64,000 nt of DNA from Chloracidobacterium sp. (GCA_016715795.1 JADJXP010000001.1:682001-746000), one strand, 5' to 3'; shown: positions 33,259 through 40,975, counted from the stretch's first letter. Numbers and translations: made by a program. Notes: a model not told the origin generated them from the sequence alone.

Positions 33259-34194
33259 TTACCTTTGCGATCCTAAACGTTGCCCCTGGACCTCGCATTT
33301 CGCGAGGTACGGCAACAAATGCTTTTCTTTCGAATAAAGAACGCGAATGCCGACCCGGAAGAAGCCGATAAGCCCTGCATTTCGTTTGCGAAGAAGGGTC
33401 ATTTTGGAGATCCCAAGGAACCGCGAGGCTTCCGCCTCACTCAACAATGGCTCGACGATATCCGATGAATCTCCGGAGTCGATATTAGGTTCGTGCGGGG
33501 TTTCGTTGCCGGGTTCCGAACGTTGCTCAAGTGTTGGCGCTTTAAATAAGGAAGGGTCGCACGCGAATCGTATCGATATCGATTCGCGTGCGACCACGAT
33601 TTTTTCACATAGGTGTTCCACTACCAAGCGTTTTTTCTCGTTTGAGAGCGAAGGCCATCGATCTTCAAACACCTGTGCGCCGAAGTTCATGCGACCGATC
33701 TGCGAAGTGAAAACGTTTTCCAGATCATCGGCTGGAATCTTTGAGCGGCATCGACCGCATACATATTTGTTTGAGTTCGAAGGGACGCTCATCGAACCGC
33801 CGCACGCACAAGCCAAGCGCCCGACGAAGACATTCGCCGACGGCTTGTTCTCACGGACGCCGAGCAAACGATTAGCACGATCCCAGATATCGGTCGAGAC
33901 AATCGGCTCGACCTCGATCTGAAGACCGCCCTCGTCTCGTGTGCCCTTTGCAGTTTTATCTCTTAACAGTCGATCGATCGCCGTGTCGGAGAATTTCGCC
34001 TTGTTTCGGGTCCGATAGCCGAGATCGTTCAGAAGTTTCGCTACCGTCTTCTTTCGACGGTGCTTTAGAAAAAGATCATAGATGAGACGTCGCACCGGCG
34101 CCTCGCTCTCATCGATTTCGAGCTTGCCCTCGTGCCAGCGATAGCCAAACGGAGCAACGCCGCCTCGCGATCGAACTACATCCTTCTCGTTCAC
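33259..34194 (-). CDS. recombinase-type DNA-binding protein without catalytic domain, with C-terminal excisionase-like HTH
   Basis: The 311-residue product opens directly with the serine-recombinase 'recombinase' domain (PF07508-like): GGVAPFGYRWHEGKLEIDESEAPVRRLIYDLFLKHRRKKTVAKLL and AIDRLLRDKTAKGT. Next comes a recombinase zinc ribbon (RLACACGGSM...YVCGRCRSKI). The resolvase domain with its catalytic Ser that normally precedes them is absent. The C-terminus (LLSEAEASRFLGISKMTLLRKRNAGLIGFFRVGIRVLYSKEKHLLPYL) is an excisionase/MerR-like helix-turn-helix. It starts at a GTG that overlaps the stop of the ATPase gene by four bases (GTGA), so it is a genuine coupled gene and not a broken integrase. 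Possible roles are recombination directionality factor or site-binding adaptor; this is inference. Confidence 0.7.
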   Translation of the reverse strand: MNEKDVVRSRGGVAPFGYRWHEGKLEIDESEAPVRRLIYDLFLKHRRKKTVAKLLNDLGYRTRNKAKFSDTAIDRLLRDKTAKGTRDEGGLQIEVEPIVSTDIWDRANRLLGVRENKPSANVFVGRLACACGGSMSVPSNSNKYVCGRCRSKIPADDLENVFTSQIGRMNFGAQVFEDRWPSLSNEKKRLVVEHLCEKIVVARESISIRFACDPSLFKAPTLEQRSEPGNETPHEPNIDSGDSSDIVEPLLSEAEASRFLGISKMTLLRKRNAGLIGFFRVGIRVLYSKEKHLLPYLAKCEVQGQRLGSQR

Positions 34195-37187
34195 TCCGCG
34201 TGTCCCTCCGTTAGAATTTCGACGATCGCGTCGTTTATCTGCTCGACGGCGGAAGGCGGCGCGTCGGCATAGGAAGTAACGACCGTATAGCCCCTGACCT
34301 TATCCGGCGATCGAACAATATCGAGATCAGCACAAAGGCGTTCGAGGTAGAGGTGAAAATTTTCGGGCTTCAGGAATGCGATGCGATCGATGTTGCTTCC
34401 ATCGATAGTCTCGCGCGCGGCCTTCTCGATCTCGCGCAGGTGCCGTTCATCGGGAGATAGGACGATGACCTTTTCATATCCGGAGCTAGTGCATTTCTGG
34501 ATACTCTGTACCTCATACGGAACCGTGTTTGTAACGGCGATCTCGCAAGCCACTTTTAGGCTTCCATTCTCGAGAGCTACATCGATCCGGCCAATACCGC
34601 CAAGCACCTGCTTTTCAAGCGTTGCAATAAAGTCATATTTCTCAGCGATCCGCTTCACTATCCGCTGCAGATATTGATGTTCGCCGGTCTCGACACCGGG
34701 CATATTGCGATCAGGGGCTCCATCCGTCTCTATCGGGGATACTTCGCGCTCAGGTTTCGGCGGGGGCTGTCTCGACGGAACCATTCGCCCGCTCGCCGCT
34801 TCAGCTTCGGCGACGCACTTAGCGACTGCAAAGCGGTCGCGTGAGCGTTGCACCAGCTCAGCCTTCTTTGTTTCAGGAACGGCGTCGGCCATAGTTGGCG
34901 GCTTGATAGTTTTGAGGTTGAAATCGTTATCGGATCTTTCTATCCGACCGATGGCTTCGCCAATGCCGAGATTCTGGAGATCCGCCGCGTCGAAGTACGA
35001 GAAACCTCCGCCGAACCGGTCGGCGTCGGAATCTCCCAATCGGAAGCAGATCCGCGTGTAGCAATTGGATATCACGCTCGCCGCAACCTCTTGACTCCTG
35101 CTCTGAAGCTGGCGGAATTCTTGATGACTTAGATGCAGGCCGACATTGTACTTGCGTATCCCCGATAAGATTGGCTCGATACTCGGGCCAACGAAGTTGT
35201 GAAACTCATCGAGATAGATGGCAAAGAACGGCCGGTTTGTGGTTTCCTGTCGGCTCAGCGCGATCTGGTGCAGCTTGGTCACGATCAGCGTGCCCAGCAG
35301 GTGTGCGTTTTCGAGTCCTATCGTGCCCTGCGCAAGTTTGAACAAGAGGATCTTGCTGTTGTCCATCATCGATCGGAAATCCAATTTGTTTTCTTTTTGA
35401 CAGACGATATTCCGAATGAGCTTCTGGCGGAGGAACGCATCGAGCCTGATCAGGATCGATGCCTGCGGCTTCCTGGAGACAAGCGGAAACTCATGCATCC
35501 AGAAGTACCGAACGGCCTCATCCTCGACCGACAGTAGAAAGTCTTCTCTGAACTGCTTTTCAACAAGGAAACGCTTGAGATCAATGAGGGTGCCGCCCCG
35601 GCTGCTTTCGAGGAGGGCCAATACGCCGTTCGCAAGCGTCGCATCCATCACATCGCCCCAGCTCGTGGCCATTCGCCGAAAGGCCGCCACAAGGTCCGAG
35701 GCGATAAGCGTCTTTTCGAGGTCGCTGTGTGCCTGGAGAACGTTGAAGCCGATCGGAAACTCAGTGTCGGACGGGTCGAACAGAAGTACATCGTCGAGTC
35801 TTGAGTCCGGAACCGATGCGCAAACCGCGTCCACAAGATCACCCGCGGGATCGAGCACACAAACCCCTTTGCCCGCTTCGACGTCCTGTCTTATGAGGTT
35901 CAAGAGCAAGGTTGACTTGCCTGACCCCGTGCTTCCGACGATGTGCACATGTCGCGAGCGCTGCTCATCGGACAACGTCGCGGGCCGTGTCTGTCCGTCG
36001 TGGATGTTTTCGCCGAGGAGAACCGCGTTGCCTTCCGCGAGGCGCGGTATACGCTTGGTTTTCGACGCCGACCGAACCAGCTTGTCGGCTCTTATCGATG
36101 AGCACGGCAAATGAACGAGTGACGCGAGCTCGGACGTGTTTATCAGAAAGCCGCTCCTATAATTGGTCCTCGAGAAAAACGATAAGCGGTGATTGTTTGC
36201 CGGATATCCGTCGGAACCGAGAGCGATGAGTTCATTGCTTTGCGGATGACTGAACTGCCTGAGGCTGCCGCCGATCTGACGGATCAATTCCCAGGCGCGA
36301 TCGGTTGTACCCGATTGAACCATCAACCGGATGGTGACGGCATTCAAAGGCGTCGCGAGCTTTTCCTTGATCGCTCCGACATAGGCCGGATTCATTTCTG
36401 CTAGCAGCTTCCGCTGCTCCGGATCGGACTGGATCGCTTGTAGCGTCTGGCTCCACGCAAATCTGGTCGGAACGAACAGAACCTGAAATGCCGCGCGATC
36501 ATCGCCCGTGAGCGGAACGAGCGAGCTGACAAGGCCATTCAGAGGATCGGGATTGAAGGTGCGAAATCCCCGAAGGGGAAGCAGAAAACTGCCGGATAAC
36601 GCAAAATCCGCAATGACGGACGGGTGTCGCCCCTCGAACTGTTTCTTCAAGAATCCGTCGCGACGGGTGATCGTGACCGCTGGTACGATCGTCTTCCACT
36701 GCGTCGTGAGATGTGACACGAAGGCGCCAGAGCACGCGAGCTGGACCGAGATCGCATCCCGGTCGCCATAGATCTCATACGAGACAGGGTCGCGGAAGTG
36801 ACCGAGCGAGAGCAGCAGTTGCTCGCTGACCACCGGGGTGACGTCCAGCTCGCCGGGCAACTGCAGATGCAGTTCGCCGACATCACCGGTCCGGTAATAT
36901 CGATCGGGTCTCGCGGTCGGGAGTGCCGGGATCGGAGCGTTTCCAGTTCCAACAGCAACTGGAATGCCGGTACTGACACGATTACGGATCACAAGACCGC
37001 GAATGCCGCCGCGTGTCCTTGCGTCGTCCGTGACAGGGTACTGTTCGGAAGGGGCTGGATTTATTCGGGAACAGGGCGGCTCAAGCTCGACAGCGACATC
37101 CCAAAGCGTCCAGCCACGGCAAGGCCTTTCCCAGGATGAAAACGCATTCGCCCAATTTCGGGCGTGTTGTTGATCGACGTAGTCCAA
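34191..37187 (-). CDS. HerA/VirD4-type DNA-translocating ATPase with C-terminal nuclease-like domain
   Basis: The 998-residue product is a large ATPase of the HerA/FtsK/VirD4 (T4SS coupling or DUF87-like) class. Walker A is GSTGSGKS at residues 418-425, and Walker B is FFAIYLDEFHNF with Asp660-Glu661. The preceding about 400 residues are a mostly beta accessory domain, not transmembrane. After a Pro-rich linker (about 805-830), residues about 840-955 form a separate alpha/beta domain with RIDVALEN (Asp869) and ACEIAVTNT (Glu882), the spacing of a PD-(D/E)XK nuclease core but with the usual Lys missing, so it may be inactive. It starts at TTG at 37187; the ATG nearby is out of frame. It sits between the membrane-anchored protein and the recombinase-like gene in the Ubl operon. 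Confidence 0.75.
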   Translation of the reverse strand: MDYVDQQHARNWANAFSSWERPCRGWTLWDVAVELEPPCSRINPAPSEQYPVTDDARTRGGIRGLVIRNRVSTGIPVAVGTGNAPIPALPTARPDRYYRTGDVGELHLQLPGELDVTPVVSEQLLLSLGHFRDPVSYEIYGDRDAISVQLACSGAFVSHLTTQWKTIVPAVTITRRDGFLKKQFEGRHPSVIADFALSGSFLLPLRGFRTFNPDPLNGLVSSLVPLTGDDRAAFQVLFVPTRFAWSQTLQAIQSDPEQRKLLAEMNPAYVGAIKEKLATPLNAVTIRLMVQSGTTDRAWELIRQIGGSLRQFSHPQSNELIALGSDGYPANNHRLSFFSRTNYRSGFLINTSELASLVHLPCSSIRADKLVRSASKTKRIPRLAEGNAVLLGENIHDGQTRPATLSDEQRSRHVHIVGSTGSGKSTLLLNLIRQDVEAGKGVCVLDPAGDLVDAVCASVPDSRLDDVLLFDPSDTEFPIGFNVLQAHSDLEKTLIASDLVAAFRRMATSWGDVMDATLANGVLALLESSRGGTLIDLKRFLVEKQFREDFLLSVEDEAVRYFWMHEFPLVSRKPQASILIRLDAFLRQKLIRNIVCQKENKLDFRSMMDNSKILLFKLAQGTIGLENAHLLGTLIVTKLHQIALSRQETTNRPFFAIYLDEFHNFVGPSIEPILSGIRKYNVGLHLSHQEFRQLQSRSQEVAASVISNCYTRICFRLGDSDADRFGGGFSYFDAADLQNLGIGEAIGRIERSDNDFNLKTIKPPTMADAVPETKKAELVQRSRDRFAVAKCVAEAEAASGRMVPSRQPPPKPEREVSPIETDGAPDRNMPGVETGEHQYLQRIVKRIAEKYDFIATLEKQVLGGIGRIDVALENGSLKVACEIAVTNTVPYEVQSIQKCTSSGYEKVIVLSPDERHLREIEKAARETIDGSNIDRIAFLKPENFHLYLERLCADLDIVRSPDKVRGYTVVTSYADAPPSAVEQINDAIVEILTEGHAE

Positions 37188-37200
37188 CGGTCAAACTCCA

Positions 37201-37896
37201 TCATCTATAGAACTCGCGCAGCAGCGGCCTTTGCTCGGCCGGATGCAGCGGGCGCACACCGCGCTGCGCTAGTACGTTGGTAGCCTCAACCACGCAACCC
37301 CTGATCGCCTGTTCGAGAGCGTCGTACATATCCGTGCGGTAAAAGGTCGGCGGTGCGATCGTCCGCTCCACGATGAAGCCGAAGTACGGTATTTCGAACA
37401 GGATCATAGAAAATCGCGACGGCATCGCGGCATACCGCCACGACACGAGCAATCCGGTGCCCACCGGAACCGCGCTGATAAAGCAGACGGCGTCTCGAAA
37501 GCGAATGAGCAGATATGTGCGACGTGTTGACAGTAGATGCCATTCAAGACGCGAGACCCGCGAAACGTTGATACCGATGATCTGTCGGCGAGCAAAGACG
37601 TCCTCGATGACACCGTAGAGCTCAAGCGGCGACACCGGATACCTCTCGAAAAACAGCTGGTGCCGGCGATAGTCCGGTCGCGTGTCGCGCACTGCGTTCA
37701 CGAACCATCTACCGATCCGGCCGACGGTGCGAAAAGGCGTGATAAAGATCAGCCGGAGCATTGCTCTGATCGATCGCCTGATGAGCGGATTGCGCGGCAT
37801 CACATGACGGCCGATCCATGACAAGCCGAGCGCGATGAGAACAAGCCAGAAGATCAGCGAGAGGCATGCAAGCAGTGATGACGAGCCGCTATCCAT
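37201..37896 (-). CDS. membrane-anchored protein of unknown function in Ubl operon
   Basis: The 231-residue product has an N-terminal transmembrane helix (SLLACLSLIFWLVLIALGLSWIG), followed by basic residues and a cytoplasmic domain of about 170 residues with mixed strands (HLLSTRRTYLLIRFRDAVCFISAVPVG) and a C-terminal helix (YDALEQAIRGCVVEATNVL). No family is recognised. A gene starting 2 bases after the second E2-like gene and ending 13 bases before the ATPase gene is clearly part of the same operon. It could anchor the ATPase or the conjugation machinery at the membrane; that is inference from context. Confidence 0.6.
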   Translation of the reverse strand: MDSGSSSLLACLSLIFWLVLIALGLSWIGRHVMPRNPLIRRSIRAMLRLIFITPFRTVGRIGRWFVNAVRDTRPDYRRHQLFFERYPVSPLELYGVIEDVFARRQIIGINVSRVSRLEWHLLSTRRTYLLIRFRDAVCFISAVPVGTGLLVSWRYAAMPSRFSMILFEIPYFGFIVERTIAPPTFYRTDMYDALEQAIRGCVVEATNVLAQRGVRPLHPAEQRPLLREFYR

Positions 37897-37898
37897 CG

Positions 37899-38270
37899 TT
37901 AGTGCGTGAGGTTGAATGCCTCGGTAAGCATGTGCTCCACAAATGTGTACGCGTCGCCAAAAGTCGTCGCCGGCTTTTCAAAGTGCAGCTTGAACCACTT
38001 ACTGGCAGGCTCAAGAAGCTGAATGCATCGGCCGTGGCGATGCTTGGCGATGTAGACGGGCGGATCGTAGAGATACACCTCAGCCGTTGGTGGATCCCGG
38101 AAAGCGATGCGGCCGCGAACATAATCCTGGACGATTCCCGAGCGGTCATAGATCAGAAAACGTCCTTCAAACGCCTCGTAGCCGCCCCGGTCATCGTATG
38201 ACCAGTCGAAAGGGCCCGCGAGGTTCTCAGCAAAAATTATCGATTTCTTGCCGAATGTGCCCATGTGCAT
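37899..38270 (-). CDS. second E2-like (ubiquitin-conjugating type) protein
   Basis: The 123-residue product carries the motif YLYDPP at 66-71, then KHRHGRC with Cys82, and KWFKLHF at 91-97, followed by a C-terminal helix (FGDAYTFVEHMLTEAF). The same order (YxYxPP, HRHxxC, W-[YF]-x-LH, helix) occurs in the 40110-40622 protein, so the two are paralogues. The order of a beta hairpin, PP turn, His-rich loop, Cys and two helices matches the core of ubiquitin-conjugating (E2/UBC) domains, and Cys82 would be the thioester-forming residue. GGGGGTGA lies 6 bases upstream of the ATG. This is a structural inference from motif order; sequence identity to known E2s is too low to see by eye. Confidence 0.55.
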   Translation of the reverse strand: MHMGTFGKKSIIFAENLAGPFDWSYDDRGGYEAFEGRFLIYDRSGIVQDYVRGRIAFRDPPTAEVYLYDPPVYIAKHRHGRCIQLLEPASKWFKLHFEKPATTFGDAYTFVEHMLTEAFNLTH

Positions 38271-38293
38271 TTGTCACCCCCGATTCTCGCCGT

Positions 38294-39136
38294 TCACGAG
38301 CAGACCGGACACTGGGGCCTCCTCTCAACGTTCCCGATACGGTCCGGGGCAACTCCGGAGAGATCGGCCTCCCGCCAGTTAAAAGGCTTCATCGTTCCCC
38401 AGCCCATGAGCGCCCGGTGGGCAAAAAAGATCGTGAATGCCGCCATCATGAAACAGCTGGATACGACCGCCGATGCGCATGGCGTGATACGTTCGGGGTC
38501 GAGGTTCGGCAACGCGCACCACAGGCATGGCGCCAACGGCGATGCATCCTGAAGAAAGACATGGCCCCGCATACCATTGAGACTCAGCATAGAAAAGATC
38601 GCCGGGATGCCTCGCTTACGAGCTTCGCGCACGACATGCAGGCGACAGGCATTGTTGTCGACGCCGGCGATGATCAAGTCGGCCGGGAGCGGGTATTTCT
38701 CGACCGCGGCTTCGAAGGGCAGACCGATACCCGTAATGTCTGCGCCATCGATGGCGTGCGCCGCGACATGATGAGCGAGACGCTTGCCTTTCCGCTTTCC
38801 GAGATCCTCAGCAAAGAAGAACTGTCTGGACAGATTCGACTGATCGACGCGGTCCTCGTCGGTGATCGTGATCGTCCGGCACCCGCTTCGCGCCATTCCG
38901 ATCAGGGTAATGCTATTGAGCCCGCCGGCACCGACGCCGAGTACACGCGCCTTGCCCAGCAGTTCCTGGTGATGTGCGGGCACGCCTTCGTGCCGGGCAA
39001 AAAGGCCGAGCGCGGGAGGCGGTGCGGGAACGAAACGATCAGCGTGAACCATCTCGATCGGTTCTGGCTCGGTCTGCAGGTGTACGGGAAATGCCCCCTC
39101 TGGAACGACCTTTGCTGGTTCGGTGTAGTTGTCCAC
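38294..39136 (-). CDS. ThiF/E1-like ubiquitin-like protein activating enzyme
   Basis: The 280-residue product is an E1-like adenylyltransferase. The nucleotide loop is GVGAGGLN (residues 67-74), ITDEDRVDQSNLSRQFFF supplies the Asp93 and the Asn101/Arg104 finger, and GVDNN (Asp160) follows. Zinc ligands are C204/C207 and C276/C279, and a candidate catalytic Cys is C220 or C228 in ITPCASAVVSSC. Enzymes of this family adenylate the C-terminus of a ubiquitin-like protein and often form a thioester with it. A proline-rich N-terminal 50 residues is an extension. It starts at GTG at 39136, two bases after the JAMM gene stop. Confidence 0.88.
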   Translation of the reverse strand: MDNYTEPAKVVPEGAFPVHLQTEPEPIEMVHADRFVPAPPPALGLFARHEGVPAHHQELLGKARVLGVGAGGLNSITLIGMARSGCRTITITDEDRVDQSNLSRQFFFAEDLGKRKGKRLAHHVAAHAIDGADITGIGLPFEAAVEKYPLPADLIIAGVDNNACRLHVVREARKRGIPAIFSMLSLNGMRGHVFLQDASPLAPCLWCALPNLDPERITPCASAVVSSCFMMAAFTIFFAHRALMGWGTMKPFNWREADLSGVAPDRIGNVERRPQCPVCS

Positions 39137-39138
39137 AG

Positions 39139-40095
39139 CTATACCTCCAGCTTGTAAACATGCTCATCGGCCGTGACCGACGCCACGCCGTCGCCCGTGA
39201 TCGAGACCGCCATCGCTCCAGCCTCCAAGGCGGTTCCCCAAAAACGGAAATACCGGTCCTCGACCATGATCGCGGACACAAGATCCGGTGAATAATTCTT
39301 AAGCCAGTCCGCGTGCTGGCGGAGATCGATGCTGCTCGGATGCGTCATGCCGGGGCCGCGTCCCGGGTGCGAGTGGATCCAGAGCGCAAAGTATGTTCCG
39401 CTCTGCGACATGGCGATCAGTGCCTGACCGAGGCGATCCGGGTGAGCTTTGACCCCGCCTGCGCTCGCGTTGCCGGTCACGTCAAACAGGGCCTCGATCG
39501 TCACGACATTGTCCGATCGACGACCGGCACCGACGATCATCCGTTCTGCGGGAAACAACGACTGCCTGAGCTCGAACATCATTGCCGACGGCAGCTCCAT
39601 GACGTGCCTTCCCGTTCGCCTCGTCGGACCTGGTTCCGGCACCAGGCCCGGACCGACCGTCATAGCAGCGTGACCTTTAAGACCGAACCTGCTGTGCAGC
39701 TCCTGGCTCGCGGCGAACAGAAGGTTCAACGTTTTCGTCGTGATATTGGCCGCGCGATCGGAGTTTGCCGTACCATTGACGGCAAGCTGCTTTGTATTGG
39801 CAAGCTGCGTGGCCACAATGTCGGCCGCGGTCTGCGGGCTGATCGGGACCCTTGAGGTGACCAGTCGCCTGATCGCGGTGTGGCACTCGGTCAAGTTCTC
39901 GATTGCCGTATGCAGGCTTTCGGTTTGAGCCTGATCGAGGCTCGGTGCGCCGGTTGCGTACTTCAGGCCCTCGGTCCATTCGTTGAGGAGCGAGCGCTCG
40001 ACGGTCTTTAAGGTGTCTCGCGCGTCATCGATATCTTGACCGGGTTTAAAAATCCGGACCGCCTTCGAAGGCAAGTCCTTTATCTGGTCGAACAT
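39139..40095 (-). CDS. JAB/JAMM (MPN) metalloprotease, deubiquitinase type
   Basis: The 318-residue product has a C-terminal JAB/MPN domain (about residues 165-318): an upstream Glu184 in LFPAERMIVG, then HSHPG (His241, His243) and PSSID (Ser254, Asp257), the JAMM motif E...HxH...SxxD. JAMM proteases bind zinc and cleave isopeptide bonds or the C-terminal tail of ubiquitin-like proteins. The N-terminal about 150 residues are helical (LKTVERSLLNEWTEG, FAASQELHSRFG) and specific to this protein. GGAGG lies 9 bases before the ATG. It sits between the E2-like and E1-like genes, so it may mature the 81-residue Ubl or reverse its attachment. Confidence 0.85.
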   Translation of the reverse strand: MFDQIKDLPSKAVRIFKPGQDIDDARDTLKTVERSLLNEWTEGLKYATGAPSLDQAQTESLHTAIENLTECHTAIRRLVTSRVPISPQTAADIVATQLANTKQLAVNGTANSDRAANITTKTLNLLFAASQELHSRFGLKGHAAMTVGPGLVPEPGPTRRTGRHVMELPSAMMFELRQSLFPAERMIVGAGRRSDNVVTIEALFDVTGNASAGGVKAHPDRLGQALIAMSQSGTYFALWIHSHPGRGPGMTHPSSIDLRQHADWLKNYSPDLVSAIMVEDRYFRFWGTALEAGAMAVSITGDGVASVTADEHVYKLEV

Positions 40096-40109
40096 TTATA
40101 TATACCTCC

Positions 40110-40622
40110 TTATCTGTTGTTGATCGACTCATCTAAGATTTGTTCAAAATAGAGCAGCGCCTCATCGACATTTCTCGGTGACCGCTGCCAATGAAGGATG
40201 TACCAGCCGGTGCCGATGCCGAACTGTTGGAAGCACGCGTGATGCCGGTGCCTGCGGATCTCGCGCGGCGGATTGTAAACGTAAGCCTGTATGCGTCTTC
40301 GACGGCCGACCTCGATCCTCCCTCGGAATCTGTGGTCGCCCACCTGATAATGACCCTCATAGACCTCGCGATCGCCGTCCCGCCGTCTCGTCCAACCGCG
40401 CTCATCCCAGGCCCCTCGCCGCGCAGGCTGCACGGTCTCGGCCCTGACCGGCGTGACCGGCGTCACGGCGGCCGGTCTGACCATCGTCGCCGCGATAGGC
40501 GTCGGGCGGATCTGGATCACGTTTAACGGTGTGATCGTGACAACCGACGACGGTCTTATTATTGTCGCCGGGCCGGTCGGCCTGACCGTGATCGGAGCAG
40601 ATGGAGTGATCAGTGTTGGCAT
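40110..40622 (-). CDS. E2-like (ubiquitin-conjugating type) protein with Pro/Thr-rich N-terminus
   Basis: The 170-residue product has a low-complexity N-terminal segment (residues 1-66, rich in Pro, Thr, Val, Ile and Arg, probably disordered) and a compact C-terminal domain: YVYNPP (114-119), RHRHHAC (His125, His127, Cys130), GWYILHW (139-145) and the helix NVDEALLYFEQILDES. This domain aligns with the 37899-38270 protein through YxYxPP, HRHxxC and W-Y-x-LH. The E2/UBC core order is the same, and Cys130 is the predicted catalytic residue. It lies between the Ubl gene and the JAMM gene. Confidence 0.6.
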   Translation of the reverse strand: MPTLITPSAPITVRPTGPATIIRPSSVVTITPLNVIQIRPTPIAATMVRPAAVTPVTPVRAETVQPARRGAWDERGWTRRRDGDREVYEGHYQVGDHRFRGRIEVGRRRRIQAYVYNPPREIRRHRHHACFQQFGIGTGWYILHWQRSPRNVDEALLYFEQILDESINNR

Positions 40623-40626
40623 GATG

Positions 40627-40669
40627 GAAAAACAAATGCCAGCAGGCGGCGTGCGGCCGCCCGCTGGGC
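40627..40669 (-). terminator. hairpin with T-run between Ubl and E2 genes (attenuator)
   Basis: GCCAGCAGGCGGC (40638-40650) pairs with GCCGCCCGCTGGGC (40656-40669) with one mismatch and one bulge. On the minus strand it is followed by ATTTGTTTTT (40637-40628). It lies directly after the Ubl gene, so most transcripts may end there and only part read through into the enzymes. Confidence 0.65.
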
Positions 40670-40681
40670 GATAGGTGTCAG

Positions 40682-40927
40682 TCAGACGAAAACCGGTATG
40701 CCGGCCTCCACGTCGGACTTTGTCGCGAAAACCTTTTGGCCATCGCTGACAGCCTGGTAAAGGTCATCGTTAAAACCGAACGCTCCGCCCTCCGGCCTGT
40801 TGAGCTGAAAGCCCGTCAGGTTAAGCTGCGCGAGAACGTCGCGCGGCTTGGTGCCCGGAAGGATCTGGACGTCCTTATACTCGCGGCTGCCATCGGTGCC
40901 GGCTACGGAAATGATTATCTGTTTCAT
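40682..40927 (-). CDS. small ubiquitin-like (beta-grasp) protein
   Basis: The 81-residue product has the beta-grasp order: strand IIISVAG, strand REYKDVQILPG, helix KPRDVLAQLNLTG, then FQLNRPEGGAFGFNDDLYQAVSDGQKVFATKS. The length and the 'V.DGqK' strand fit a free-standing Ubl, as in the bacterial E1-E2-JAB operons. It ends in SDVEAGIPVFV and has no terminal Gly-Gly; one Gly (G76) lies 5 residues before the end, so JAMM processing or a non-canonical tail is needed if it is conjugated. AGGAG sits 8 bases before the ATG. It is the first gene of the operon. Confidence 0.7.
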   Translation of the reverse strand: MKQIIISVAGTDGSREYKDVQILPGTKPRDVLAQLNLTGFQLNRPEGGAFGFNDDLYQAVSDGQKVFATKSDVEAGIPVFV

Positions 40928-40975
40928 GGTCGTTACTCCTGTTCGTGATATCCGCGGGTGAACGCGTATAATACG

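Noticed and set aside
33259..34194. Reading the recombinase-like gene as a truncated or frameshifted integrase
   Set aside because: Its start overlaps the upstream stop by four bases and the upstream frame encodes a different complete protein, so no lost catalytic domain is adjacent.
38087..39157. A 356-codon plus-strand frame opposite the E1-like and E2-like genes
   Set aside because: It is antisense to two genes with clear motifs and its translation is Arg/Pro-rich without any domain pattern.
40191..40635. Long frames on the plus strand opposite the E2-like gene
   Set aside because: They are shadows of the Pro/Thr/Arg-rich minus-strand gene; the minus-strand product has a paralogue and fits the tight operon.
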